A stretch of DNA of 64,000 bases, taken from assembly GCA_002682825.1 (NCBI GenBank), contig NOKP01000011.1:310420-374419 (forward strand), given 5' to 3'. The stretch is from Neonectria sp. B-13. Its lineage: Eukaryota > Ascomycota > Sordariomycetes > Hypocreales > Nectriaceae. The notes under the pieces are model-generated. The model did no database searches, had not been told where the DNA came from, and was given only the letters and a program-made list of their open reading frames with translations. Of this stretch, positions 1-11,126 are shown piece by piece (position 1 is the stretch's first letter; every line of letters starts with the position of its first letter). The position numbers were made by a program, and so were the translations under genes.

Positions 1-833
1 TCACTACCTGCTTGGACTGATCGCGCTTTACGTTGAGCAGTGATTCACTTGTAGAATAGGTAGTCCATCGCCGGCGTTCACAGGTGTTCGTGAAGCGCGC
101 TGTCCGCTGTTGCTGTGACAAAGCGTGGCCGCGAGATATGAATATCGTCCCTGGCCTGGAGAAGCACCTCGCAAGACCGGCCATCACTCATCGACGACCA
201 TCCCGCAAGACTCGAGGCAACTCGAGCTTCATAGACAGCGGCGTAATAAATAGTTGCCATCTAGCTAGATGCTCCATCTCTTCCCGTTTCCCTCGTAGAC
301 TTGCGCCCGATACCTCGTGAGATGCCCTCCGTCGCGCGCCTCCAAAGTCCCACGGCCTCGTACCATTCCTCAGGCTGATTATGCCCGCCCTCAGCCAACT
401 TGATGGACTGGACCCCTCTGGTACCGCCAGGCAAGCGCCCGAGACCCCGCGCTGATTGGGCGTCGGCCGTCGAAAACTGCGAGTGCGACGGGCGAAAAAA
501 ACCTCAGTCCTGTTAGGGCTTGCCGCTTGTTGCCAGCTGGTTGCCCCGCGCGCGCAGCTGCCTCTTCTCCCCACCCCTCCCCCTCCACCCACCCGCCGGC
601 CGCCTTTTAAATCTCCTCTTCCCACCACCGGGTTTGATTTGTTTCTCTCTTCTGCTCTTCGTCTCGCATACCCGGTTCAAGCATCCGATCTGCGAATTTG
701 TATGTGCCTTCCCAACCTGAGAGTGCCTCTCCTCTAGCCCTCTCTCATACTTCATCAAGCCTTCCGCCTGCTAACATCCGTCGCTGCAGAACGAACCAAC
801 ACATATTCCGATTCACATCACTCAACCGCCAAA
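1..833 (+). promoter_or_regulatory. TEF1 upstream region and leader
   Basis: No convincing gene lies here; the open frames on both strands overlap each other and lack protein-like character. A strongly pyrimidine-rich tract covers about 543-595, a TATA-like TTTTAAAT sits at 605-612, and a second CT-rich stretch runs about 640-675. This layout, with CT-rich tracts between a TATA-like box and the start codon, is common in highly expressed fungal housekeeping genes and fits the promoter and 5' leader of TEF1. The transcription start is inferred, not seen. Confidence 0.6.
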
Positions 834-2712
834 ATGGGGTACGTCGGCTTCTGAGGCATCGCGGCCTCGCCTGCATCGCACGATGCGGGCCATCATCAAG
901 AACACCCAGACTGACAACCTCACAGTAAGGAGGAGAAGACTCACCTTAACGTCGTCGTCATCGGCCACGTCGACTCTGGCAAGTCGACCACTGTGAGTTT
1001 CCCCCAACCGTGACCGGCTTATCTTGGTCGAGTCACCCCGCCATCTCCAGCGCGGGGTATTTTGCAACTCTTGCTGACAACCATCAACAGACCGGTCACA
1101 TGATCTACCAGTGTGGTGGTATCGACAAGCGAACCATCGAGAAGTTCGAGAAGGTTGGTTCCATTTCCCCGATTCTGCCCTCCACGATCGTCGATTCCCA
1201 CGAGTCCGCGTTTGCACCCGACACACGCATCTCACCCCGCGATCAAAAAGTTTCACACCTCTCAAATTTTTTTGTGGTGGGGCGGGCTTTTACCCCGCCG
1301 CACACCTGGCGTTGGCATCTGCCCTGCCCCACCACAGCAATGCCCAGTCACCATCTCGTCATCGTCACATACTCTGCACACAATACTGACAGCGCTGTCT
1401 AATAGGAAGCTGCCGAGCTCGGCAAGGGTTCCTTCAAGTATGCCTGGGTTCTTGACAAACTCAAGGCTGAGCGCGAGCGTGGTATCACCATCGACATTGC
1501 TCTGTGGAAGTTCGAGACTCCCCGCTACTTTGTCACCGTCATTGGTAAGTCGCAAACCGCTAAACTATTTGAGAGAAGGCGTATTCTAACATTCACCCCA
1601 CAGATGCCCCCGGTCACCGTGACTTCATCAAGAACATGATTACTGGTACTTCCCAGGCCGATTGCGCTATTCTCATCATTGCCGCCGGTACTGGTGAGTT
1701 CGAGGCTGGTATCTCCAAGGATGGCCAGACCCGTGAGCACGCTCTTCTCGCCTACACCCTGGGTGTCAAGAACCTCATCGTCGCCATCAACAAGATGGAC
1801 ACCACCAAGTGGTCCGAGTCCCGATACCATGAGATCGTCAAGGAGACCTCCAACTTCATCAAGAAGGTCGGCTACAACCCCAAGGCTGTCGCTTTCGTCC
1901 CCATCTCCGGATTCAACGGCGACAACATGCTTGTCCAGTCCACCAACTGCCCCTGGTACAAGGGATGGGAGCGTGAGATCAAGTCCGGCAAGCTCTCCGG
2001 CAAGACCCTCCTCGAGGCTATTGACTCCATTGAGCCCCCCAAGCGCCCTCTTGACAAGCCCCTCCGTCTTCCCCTCCAGGATGTCTACAAGATCGGTGGT
2101 ATTGGAACGGTGCCCGTCGGCCGTATCGAGACCGGTGTTATCAAGCCCGGCATGATCGTCACCTTCGCTCCTTCCGGTGTCACCACTGAAGTCAAGTCCG
2201 TCGAGATGCACCACGAGCAGCTCACTCAGGGTCTTCCCGGTGACAACGTCGGCTTCAACGTGAAGAACGTCTCCGTCAAGGAGATCCGACGTGGAAACGT
2301 CGCTGGTGACTCCAAGAACGATCCCCCTCTGGCTGCTGCCTCCTTCACCGCCCAGGTCATTGTCCTCAACCACCCTGGCCAGGTCGGTGCTGGTTACTCT
2401 CCCGTTCTGGATTGCCACACTGCCCACATTGCCTGCAAGTTCGCCGAGATCCAGGAGAAGATTGATCGCCGTACCGGAAAGTCCGTCGAGTCTGCCCCCA
2501 AGTTCATCAAGTCTGGTGACTCCGCCATCGTCAAGATGGTTCCCTCCAAGCCCATGTGTGTTGAGGCTTTCACCAACTACCCTCCTCTGGGCCGATTCGC
2601 TGTCCGTGACATGCGTCAGACCGTCGCTGTCGGTGTCATCAAGGCTGTCGACAAGGCCGCCGCCGGCGCTGGCAAGGTCACCAAGTCCGCTGTCAAGGCT
2701 GCCAAGAAGTAA
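834..2712 (+). CDS. TEF1: Translation elongation factor 1-alpha (eEF1A)
   Basis: GTPase that delivers aminoacyl-tRNA to the ribosomal A site in the cytosol. Exons 834-838, 926-992, 1091-1153, 1406-1544 and 1604-2712 join to 460 residues, the usual fungal length. The first exon holds only ATGGG; the first codon pair after it becomes [10 protein letters not shown]. The P-loop GHVDSGKST, the switch [10 protein letters not shown] and the NKMD guanine-specificity motif are all present, followed by the two beta-barrel domains and the lysine-rich end. The third intron (1154-1405) contains the T-run followed by GGTGGGGC and CCCCGCC that makes this intron useful in fungal phylogenetics. Codon use is strongly biased to C-ending codons, as expected for very high expression, which also creates a long antisense shadow frame. 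The gene is convergent with the SLS1-like gene. Identity is very secure. Confidence 0.98.
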
Positions 2713-3253
2713 ACAGCTTACTTCCTACGCAACCTCCTCGACAGGGATCTCAGCACTACGATCTCTTACCCACGAACTGATGTTCTCACTTCTACGACGA
2801 TATGATCTTCCTTGCTTTGCATGAGCACTCGGCTTTTGTCTGGGGCACATATTGAGAGGCTGGGATCAGGAACTACTGGGTCGGAACCTCATGTTGTGCT
2901 AAACAACCAAAAATAAAATAGAGTCTTGAAGTGATTCCTGCAAATACCTTGTCTCTGATGAATCGTGATGTGACCTTTCTGTGAAAATTTCTGGTATCCT
3001 TCTCTCGTACATAATGTGGTGTTTCGCTTCTCATGCTCCCAAATGGCTGTCCTGGTACCCCGTAGTGACGTTACGCTTGTGGATGCCCTTGCAGAGAAAG
3101 AAGGTGATGCCATCTATGTCACGTGTGGCCTGCGTCTTGATATCGATGTCATCCGAATGCATCTGGAAATTCGTATCTTACGTCAGCTATAACTACAATA
3201 CTAGTATACATAATTATTTTGTCTATGTTCACCGTAATCTTTACATTCATCGT
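2713..3253. other. Convergent intergenic region
   Basis: This stretch separates the 3' ends of TEF1 and the SLS1-like gene. It presumably holds both 3' untranslated regions and polyadenylation sites. I see no gene, repeat or RNA in it. Confidence 0.5.
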
Positions 3254-6200
3254 CTATTTGTCGTCGGTGTCACCCGTTTTCACACGGGTTCCTGCCTGCG
3301 ATTCGCTGGCCTCGGTCGTTTGCTGCTCGGTGGACGAATCCTGAGCAGTATTTTCAGGGGAGGCTGTTGTGGTAGGCGTTTCGGTGTTGGGTTGTACAAG
3401 GTCTTCGGTAGTTGAGGGGAGTTGTGAGTCTTCTCTAAGTAGGGTGTCCTGGATGGGGTGGTCTTCCACCTGTGAAGAAGACTCTGAAGTCGCCTCGGGA
3501 GTCGTGGTCTTCTTCTTGGAGGACTCGACTGTCTCGATCGCTTCTGTGTCGGCTGGCTCTGTCCTGTGCCCCGACTCTTCTAGAATAGCCCCCGTCGGCT
3601 TCTGTCTCGTAGAAGTGGTTTCCATGGCGAATAGCTTGCTCAGCTCGGCTTCGATTTGCTCAGTTGATAGTTCGTTGTCCTCGATCTCGTCGTCGTTGAA
3701 GTCCTCGTCATCCCACTCATCCATGATAAAGGAGTCACCATCTGTGCTGTTCGAGCCGTCCCGGAAGAGGTTCGCCTCGCCAGCTGCGTTGCTGGTGAAA
3801 AGGCTGTTCGTTGCCGTCCCTGACAAGGGGTTGGCGGCCGCTGACCGTTTCGGTCTTGCGGTGATGTTGAATGGGTCGTCCTCGTCTGGCTCCTCATCCT
3901 TCGTGGCCCGGGAAGCCTTCTTGCCCCTTCTGCGGCTCTTTGTCGGCGTCTTGAACTGATCGAGTTGGTCTCCGGCCCTGCTAGAGAACTGCTTGAAGAA
4001 TGCCTTCTCGGCCATCTTAGGCGTCGCAGGAGCCTCGGCCTTTGGCTTCTTCTGTTCAGCAAGCTTCTCGACAGGCTCCTCAGTATGCCCCTCAGAAGAC
4101 TTCTTGGCAGTCTTTCTAATAGGCTTCTCAGCTGGCCTTTCAGCAGTCTTCTCAGCAGGTTCTTCGCCAAGCTTCTTAGCAGGCTTCTTAGCAAGCTTCT
4201 CAGCAGGCTCTTCAACAAACTTCTCAGTAGGCTCTTCGGCGAGCTTCTCAGTAAGCTCTCCAGCGAGCTTCTCAGTAGGCTCTCCAGCAAGGTTCTCAGC
4301 AGGCTCTTCAACGGGCTTCTTCTTAGCATGTTTCTCATCATGCTTCTTCGCAAGTTTCTTAGCAGGCTTAGAACCGTCAGACTTAAGTTTCTTCGTCGCG
4401 GCTGGCTTCTTAACAAGCAGTGGATCCTTGCGCTTCTTGTCCTTGGCTAGCTCCTCCGCATCCCACTTGATCAAGGGGACCTCCTCCGCATTAGGATCAA
4501 CTTCCGAGACGACAAAGTCCTCGCCGAGCTCTTCGGCGGGGAGGTCGTAGCTAAAGTCCTCAAACTGTTGTGCCTTGGCGGACTTGTGGCCCTCGGTCCA
4601 CGAGAAGAGTTTGCCTGTTGCTATGTCCTCTACACATCGGAGGAAGCCCTCACGCTGCTCGCCCTGGAAGGCGGTTGCAGGAACCCCTGGGCGACCCGCC
4701 TGAAGGGTGACCTCCTGGCGCTTGCCACCGTGCTGCCCAGCCTCAATCAGCGAGTAACGGAGCGTGTGGGTTTTCCACGGTATCTCGATGTTTTGGTGGA
4801 TCTCGATACCGCGGAATGCATACAGCACATCGACATTGGTCTCTGACGCCTTGCTGCCCCGGGACCGGGCGCTCAGCCAAGTCTCGGGGATGGAGAGAGT
4901 AACCTCCCTGGGAGTTTGGAGACGACCGACACGGAGATTGAAATGCGAAGTCGCGAGAAACTCCTGGAGTGGCGGCTGATTGATGTCGAGGGGGAGATGG
5001 CGCTCGTTGACGAGACGCACATCGACGCTCTTGGCGGGGAGCATGACATCGTCGATGTGCCAGGGGACTACACACTGAAGAACAGCATCTTGGGGAATTT
5101 CGAATCGCGCAGTGTTGGTTTCGGCTGTAATTGGGATACGTAGACGAACGGCCGGGCCTTTCTTCTCCGAACTTGTCGAGCGGTCGACATCAGGCGCGAA
5201 TTTGAGGATGATGGCTGACGATTCGGTGACAGGCTCGTCGTCTTCCGGTTTAAGGGCAGAGAATGAGGCAGGGTGAGGAGTGACGGGGGCCAGAATGCGG
5301 CGTTTTCGAGAAAGCTTGGCCGTTGACAGGTTTGCATCGGCGTGAAGGAGGTGGCCGAACGTCGCAGTGGTAAGATTGGCGCTGACTCTGCCCACGGGGT
5401 ACTCCGGGAGTGATACCGAGTCGACTAGATTGAGAGGAGCTTCAGGCGCATCTCTTGAGGTGCCCACGGGCGCGACGTATCTCATCCACTTGCGGAGTTT
5501 ATCTCTCCACGCCATGCTCCTCCGTTCTCGGTTGAAGCCGACGAAGAGACCACCAGTGCCACTAGTAGGGTCCAACGGCGGAATGCACTCAACGCTTTCG
5601 GCGAGACCGCGGCTTGGCTCGGTGGTCAGTAGTCGGAGAACGGTATCCGCTTTGTCTTCGTTTCGCAAACGGGGAGTGGTGTCTGGGGTTTTCGTACCCT
5701 CAGAGAACCATGAGACTTGGAGTGTCTGGAGCATTGTTAGCATTGGAGCATGGTGTCACGAATATAGGACAACATACGACGTCTTTGCCTTGCCTGTGAA
5801 GCCGGAGGGAGGTAGATGTGATTTCGGCAAGGGTCTGCAGTTCGGCGGCAGATGGGATGCGCTTGGTGGCCTGGCTAATGGGCAACATGCGATGTTGGAC
5901 GTTTTTCAGATGCTGGTCGAGTCGTTCTAGGATGGCGTAGGTCGAGACTTTCCGGGCTGTGATGTTGAGACGACACTCGGTGGATGTCGTCGAGATCTTT
6001 TCGTTGTTGGACTCGTCGAGGAAGTCATTTCTCGCTCCTTTCAAAAAAGGCCGCTTGCCGACTTTGACAACTCGTTAGTTGGAATCCCTAGGTATATCTA
6101 GAACTTACTCACGGGAAAGAAACTTGAAGTAGTGGGGGTCGACCCAGATGAAGGCCTGTCCCATGGAATCCACATTTTCTTGAATACCAATCTTCCATTT

Positions 6201-7295
6201 CTGGACGATGAGTTTCTGAATATAACTGTACTTGTAGGCGACTTTCCCAGCTGGTAGAGAGTTGAATGGCGCCCAGGGCATCTGCTTGACAATCCAGGGA
6301 TAGTTCCCCAATCCCGTATCCCCGATACCTGCCTCCATTTCGTGCTCACGAATATATTCTCTCAGTTGGTCGGTCGTGAAGCCGTTGAATAGAGAATTAG
6401 AAAGCTTTTGGAAGTCCCTCGTTCGGAGGGTCTTGGTGTCGGGTCGTAGCTCATTGATATTGCTCCAGATTTCTTCCCTAGAGTCGACTTCCGTTCCACG
6501 ATTGGCCGGGCTGAGTAGCTTCCAATCGACTTCCGAAGTAGGCAACAGAGGCGTTTCCTCTATTTCCCTCGCAGCCCTTTTCTCGAAGCGCATCTTGTTT
6601 GGGTTCTTCAGGATGATGGCATCAGCGGGGACGCCGAGCGCGGACACGCCGAGGGGTTGGTTGTGAAGGAGGCGATGGCGTAGTATGTTGTCTTGGGTGT
6701 CTATAGGATCGAAGTCTGGGAGCACTGGTATGTCGAGGGTGGCATCGGACGAGAACGTGGAGCGGTGCTTCGGCGTACGCTCGGCGGAGGAGTAGGCGGA
6801 GGAGTAGGCGGAGGAATCGGATCGTCGCTCGTAGGGCTTGGTCGGTACATCGCGCTCTCGTCTTGGCTTTGACGTAGATCTCCCATCTCGACTGGACTCG
6901 GTTGGAATCCCGGTAACCTCAGCAAGGAATTTGTCGATCTCGTCGGAGATGGATTGGTCGGGATCGTCAAATGCTGGCGAGTCAAAATCGGCGTCGTCCT
7001 CGTCAAAATTGTCTTCGTCGAGTACGTCTTCGTCGATGTCCTTCGTCTGTTTTAGTTGTCCATGCTCCTTGTCAATTGCCTTCTTCACATCCAAACCAGT
7101 CGGCTGGTCGGATATCAAGGCCTCAATCTTTGCCTTGTTGTGCGAATCCGAGTCCGACGCAAAGCGCCGCCGTTGCCCGAGGCCGAGGCCATCCCGCCGG
7201 GGAAGAGCGCGGAAGCCCAGCACCGCGCTGCGTTGATGTAGGCTGACCCGACAGGACAGGCATATGCGCGATACACGCGCCGCCCTTGAAATCAT
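3254..7295 (-). CDS. SLS1-like mitochondrial inner-membrane regulator with long charged tail
   Basis: Exons 7295-6113, 6061-5778 and 5725-3254 give 1312 residues; the introns are 51 and 52 bases. The N-terminus (MISRAARVSRICLSCRVSLH, then RRRFAS near residue 45) is Arg/Ser-rich and non-acidic, a typical mitochondrial presequence with a likely cleavage site. An acidic linker follows, then a conserved-looking core from about residue 290 to 880, which I match to the SLS1 family (mitochondrial inner-membrane-bound regulator that couples RNA polymerase output to translation in yeast). Residues about 940-1050 are an imperfect Lys/Glu/Pro repeat (units such as EPAEKLAKKP and EPTEKLAGEL). The last 260 residues are acidic and Ser/Thr-rich. 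The protein is much longer than yeast Sls1, and the extra length is mostly this tail. The family assignment is from memory of its sequence character. The gene model is firmer than the name. Confidence 0.72.
4030..4365 (-). repeat. Coding Lys/Glu/Pro tandem repeat in the SLS1-like gene
   Basis: About ten to twelve degenerate units of roughly 8-10 codons encode variants of EEPAEKLA and KPAKKL. On the plus strand the unit is seen as recurring AGCTTCTCAGCAGGCTCTTC-like blocks. It keeps the reading frame, so copy-number change would alter protein length without breaking it. Confidence 0.85.
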
Positions 7296-7616
7296 GGGTA
7301 GAATGAGAACTGAAGAGCCGCGGTCATTAAAGAGGTGAGATGCGACGCCGTGGCGGGCTTAATGGGAAGGGTCTGAGAATGATGTAGGAAGCTGGGAAAT
7401 TTTGCCGATAAGCGATAAGCGATAATCGACAATCGATAAGATTAATTTACAACGCGACTGGGATCCGACCGCGTCTAAGCTCTGAGGCCCCTCCATTCAT
7501 TGTCTTTACATCATCTTCCAGACCGTCATCGCTCTCAGTTCGGATTTCTGGAATTGCCTTGTAGACTCTGAAAAAAATACCGAATTATCACTCCGCCTCA
7601 AGTCGAATTCGCCAAG
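7296..7616. promoter_or_regulatory. Divergent promoter of SLS1-like gene and NSE3, with GATAAG cluster
   Basis: The two start codons are 321 bases apart on opposite strands, so the region must serve both. Within 34 bases there are three GATAAG hexamers (7407-7412, 7414-7419, 7435-7440) and one GATAAT (7421-7426), all on the plus strand. GATA-type zinc-finger factors of fungi bind HGATAR. The clustering is direct observation and regulation is inference. Confidence 0.5.
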
Positions 7617-8717
7617 ATGCCTCCGGCCCAAAGAAGGCGTCGTCCTGTACGTGATTCACCATGCGACGCAGCGCAAATGCAGGTGCTGACTGAATGACAG
7701 ATCGACGACGACGAACCCGACGACGATGTTCGCCCCCGACAGCGTCGCAATCGCGTAGACTCGGATGCGGAACCTGAAGACGAAGCAAGCGCAGACGACA
7801 TGGACGCGGATCTTGACCCTGGCCAAAGTGCCGACAACCAAATGGCGAAGAAGTTGATCCGATATGCGATTTCTTGCGAGTACTCGAGAACCGCAATACG
7901 ACGAGAAGGCATCAAAGAGCGAGGTAAGCGCATGTGGAAACGGCTGCAGTGTTTGTGTCTAATGGTTCGCACAGTCCTCGGTAACCAAGGGCGGTCTTTC
8001 AAACGCGTCTTTGGTCTGGCGCAAAAGCAGCTGAGGGAAGTTTGGGGCATGGAAATGCGTGAACTCCCTGTGAGAGAAAAGATGACGTTGCATGAGAAAC
8101 GCCAAGGTGCGCATCACCGTTCGAAGCGATTCTAACCCTTGGCTAATTCTCTGGTAGCAATGAAGAGCAATTCACAACCGAAGTCAGGATCAGGCGCCTA
8201 CATTTTGTCCTCGACGTTACCGAAGGCATACCGAACCGCAGCCATTCTTGCGCCGTCTAAAACCCCCAGCGCAGACGACGAAGCAACGTACACGGCATTC
8301 TACACAATGGTCATTTCGATGATTTGGCTCAACAACGGCGAGCTTAGCGAGCAGAAGCTGCAGAGATACCTCACCCGTTTGAATGCGGACCAGAATGTGT
8401 CAATGGACAAGACGGAGATAATTCTGAAGAAAATGGAGAGGCAGGGGTATGTAGTCAAGAAAATAGACAAGCCCCCCGTTGGCCAGGACGGCGACCAGAT
8501 GATCAGCTGGCATGTCGGGCCCCGTGCCAAAGAAGAAGTCGGCTTGGACGGCGTGATAGGCATGGTGAAGGAGGTTTATGGAGAGTGGAATCCTGACCTG
8601 GACAAGAAGCTTATGTCAAGCTTGAACATCAAGGAGCGGACGGGCCAAGAAGAAGATGAAGAAGAAGAAGAAGAAGAAGCAGACGTGAGCCGGAGGCAGA
8701 CGATGGGCGATGAATGA
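7617..8717 (+). CDS. NSE3: Nse3/MAGE-domain subunit of the SMC5-SMC6 complex
   Basis: Exons 7617-7646, 7701-7923, 7975-8106 and 8158-8717 join to 314 residues. After a short basic and acidic start (RRRRP then DDDEPDDD) a MAGE-type tandem winged-helix domain covers about residues 65-275. Recognisable parts are the helix ending in REGIKER, the segment FKRVFGLAQKQLREVWGMEM, the strand YILSSTLP, the helix FYTMVISMIWLNNGELSEQ and the C-terminal winged helix containing MERQGYVVKK and WHVGPRA. The tail is a Glu run. Nse3 pairs with the Nse1 RING protein and the Nse4 kleisin in the nuclear SMC5/6 complex, which acts in DNA repair and replication-fork stability. Length and domain position are normal for fungal Nse3. 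Confidence 0.88.
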
Positions 8718-8949
8718 CAAATGACGAGCAATGCTGGTGATATTATACCCAAACATAGATATCTATGAGGTCTGCGAGACCTTAGTGAGGCAGAAGCCTA
8801 ACAATACGAAGCAACAGTCTTCTTGGTGCCCTATTTCGTCCCTTTCTGCAGGGGTATCTTCCTAAACGCCATTTGGTGTAGATCAAATCAAACCCAGAAA
8901 CTCCGAGACTTGTAACGCTCGTCTACTTTCTTAAAGGCTCCCTCGTTGC

Positions 8950-9318
8950 CTATGTTTCACGGGGTGGCGGCGCTCCACAGGGCTGGATCATTTTCTGCAG
9001 TCGCAAATCAGCCTTGCTCTTGATTTCAGGAGGATGTCGCAAAGACGTACCCGGATCATCTGCGCCCGGACCTTGACAATTGGCTCGTTCTCCGCCAGGG
9101 CAATGTACGAGAGCAGCGGTCGGTGGCCGGCGATGGAAGAGTAGGTATCTCGCTGGATGTTGGTACGCCATTCCCAGCTGGTGGTATCCGGGTGGCCGGT
9201 ACCGACGTACTTGGCCTGGAGGCGTTCGAGTTCTTGCTGGTTGCGGAGCTTGTCGGCCTGGAAGGGGAGTTAGTGGCTGGAGGAATGGCGGGGTGAGAGG
9301 GCGAGGGGATGTTACCAT
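8950..9318 (-). CDS. Splicing factor 3b subunit 5 (SF3b10/Ysf3)
   Basis: A small core subunit of the U2 snRNP SF3b complex, which recognises the branch site in the nucleus. Exons 9318-9316, 9257-9051 and 8994-8950 join to 84 residues, close to the 86 of human SF3B5. Diagnostic stretches are LERLQAKYVGTGHPDTT, WEWRTNIQRD, the block around GHRPLLSYIALAENE and the end KMIQPCGAPPP. The first coding exon is only the ATG: an intron begins directly after it (GTAACA, 9315) and the second exon opens with GCC. It is divergent from the MYND-like gene and convergent with NSE3. Because of its size and splicing it could easily be missed by gene callers. The family match is strong. Confidence 0.9.
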   Translation of the reverse strand: MVTSPRPLTPPFLQPLTPLPGRQAPQPARTRTPPGQVRRYRPPGYHQLGMAYQHPARYLLFHRRPPTAALVHCPGGERANCQGPGADDPGTSLRHPPEIKSKADLRLQKMIQPCGAPPPRET

Positions 9319-9768
9319 CGTGATTGTATATTGAGCCGAGACTGAGGTGTGGATGGAGGAGAGTGAATGTTGTTGGGTAGAACTTGGAGCATCATGATGC
9401 TGGACCGGAGGATTTGCAGGCGCGGACGCGATGCCGCTTGAACTTCGGCTAAGCCCATGCTCACTAAGATGTCGGGTCGGCAACGCGGTTTCATTCTCTT
9501 TGATGAGACTCAAGATCGTATAAGATACTCTAACAAACGCGTCTAAATCCGATTAATCCGATTATTTCAAACCGGCATTTAGGTTTCATTTCGAACTGTC
9601 ATCACATTTTTTAATTCAGCCCCTAAACGCCAGCGGTCGCTTCCTCGTTGCACTCAGCTAGTCCACTCCAGCTTCCAGGGGCAACACCAGTCGACTTCCA
9701 ACGAGCATCCCATCTGAAGTATCAGACTGGACTACGACCTTGAAAATTCGCCTGGTAGATTTCCCAAG
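9319..9768. promoter_or_regulatory. Divergent promoter of SF3b5 and the MYND-like gene
   Basis: About 450 bases separate the two starts. The part around 9515-9610 is AT-richer and holds two adjacent CCGATTA-type repeats (near 9549-9563). I recognise no defined operator. Confidence 0.35.
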
Positions 9769-11126
9769 ATGGCAGGGTCTGCCAAGTATGCTCTGCCGGA
9801 ACACTGGACGGAACTCAGTGCGGCGAGGGCACACAGGCAACAATGTGCCGACCAAGTGAACGCCGTCAAGAGGTCATGTGCTGCGGATTGCGGGAAGGAG
9901 CACGTGTCGGACTGCCCACAATGCTTCCCAAAGGCGTTGGACAGGATGCGGGCGCGTTACTGTGACGTGGAGGACCGAGAGTGGTTCTCCCAGCGGAGGG
10001 CGTTCCTCAACGAGCTGGACATGCTGTTCGCCGACGCCAAGGAGCACAAGGTCGACCTGGAATTCATCGAGGAGCAGATCGAGTCGGAGAAGGAGGCGTG
10101 GTACCGCTGGGTCCTGCGGATGTACCCCGAGTTCCTCACGGCTGGCGAGAGCGGCGTGGACCAGGAGGAGCTGAGGGGCATGCTGGACGACCCGGACCGG
10201 TCACGACAAGAACTCATCGAGAGCGTCTGGAAGGGTGTCGGAAAGCCGGCCACGTGGTCGTCGGACGTCGACACGTTCGCGGACAAGATGGCCGGCGCCA
10301 AGAGCGATGCCTCGGAACTCAAGAAGCTATACATCTCATACCTCTTCAAAGACCGATCAACGGGCGCGGTGCTGGAGCATGCGCAAAAATACCTTGATGC
10401 ATATGAGTCGAGCGACTCGATGCCGCTGGAGGAAGTCATCAACCGGATCGTCCAGGATCACCGGGCGAGCAGGAACACGCAGCCGCAGCGGGACAGCCAC
10501 GAGGCGCGCCTTGACGAGCTCCGCCGGGCGAGGACAGCGTTCGAGCAGAACAGACTACAGGCTAAGAGCCGGTCGCAGGCAGCTCAAGCGCCCGCCATCG
10601 CGGAGGAGCTATACGACCTCCCTCCATGCGCGGCATGCCAGAAGCAGGTGGACCCCAAGGATGTCTTCTCGTGCTCGCTGTGCCAGGTCATAACGCAGAT
10701 CGGTGGCGCCAAGAAGCTGACGGTCTACTGTTCGACGGAGTGCTTCCACAAGAAACAGGTATGGGCTCGTGAAGTACCGGATGCATTGGCGCGAGTACTG
10801 ACTGGAAATAGGACGAGCACGTGGAGAAGGAGCACGACTGCGAGGCCAAGGATGAGTGTGTGCAGAACGTAGACGAGGATGTGGAGATGGACGAAGGGAC
10901 GCGGCAACCGGTGGTGTGCAACGACTGCCTGGCCGAGAAGCAGTCTACCATCTATTGCTCGCTGAGATGCGCCAGCTGGAACCTATTTCATCACAGAGCA
11001 GTGAAACATGGGGCTAGTACGGCGGTGGCGGCCGAGGTCAAGACGCTGGTGTCGCCGCTGTGGAAGCTGGTGGACACGACGCTCGAGCAGGGCAGTCCCG
11101 GGCTGAAGTTTACGGTCGCTGAATGA
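9769..11126 (+). CDS. Zinc-finger (MYND-like) protein of unknown function
   Basis: Exons 9769-10758 and 10812-11126 join in phase 0 to 434 residues. I do not recognise a named orthologue. The N-terminal 290 residues are mostly helical and charged, with a Cys-rich segment near residues 37-55 (CAADCGKEHVSDCPQC). Two Cys/His clusters follow. The first, about residues 285-345, reads CAACQK, CSLCQV, YCSTECFHKKQ and ends with a His/Cys pair in KEHDC, which is the MYND pattern. The second, about 376-405, reads CNDCLAEK, YCSLRCASWN and HHRAVKH, a degenerate copy. MYND-type fingers bind proline-rich peptides, so a scaffold or adaptor role is plausible but unproven. The intron falls exactly after the first finger's YCSTEC segment. 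Confidence 0.75.

Noticed and set aside
1525..2427. 300-codon open frame antisense to TEF1
   Set aside because: Shadow caused by the strong codon bias of TEF1; the sense strand encodes a complete, conserved protein.
3640..4416. Leu/Arg/Ser-rich 258-codon frame overlapping the SLS1-like gene
   Set aside because: Product of the repeat read in another frame; it falls inside a long spliced gene in the correct frame.
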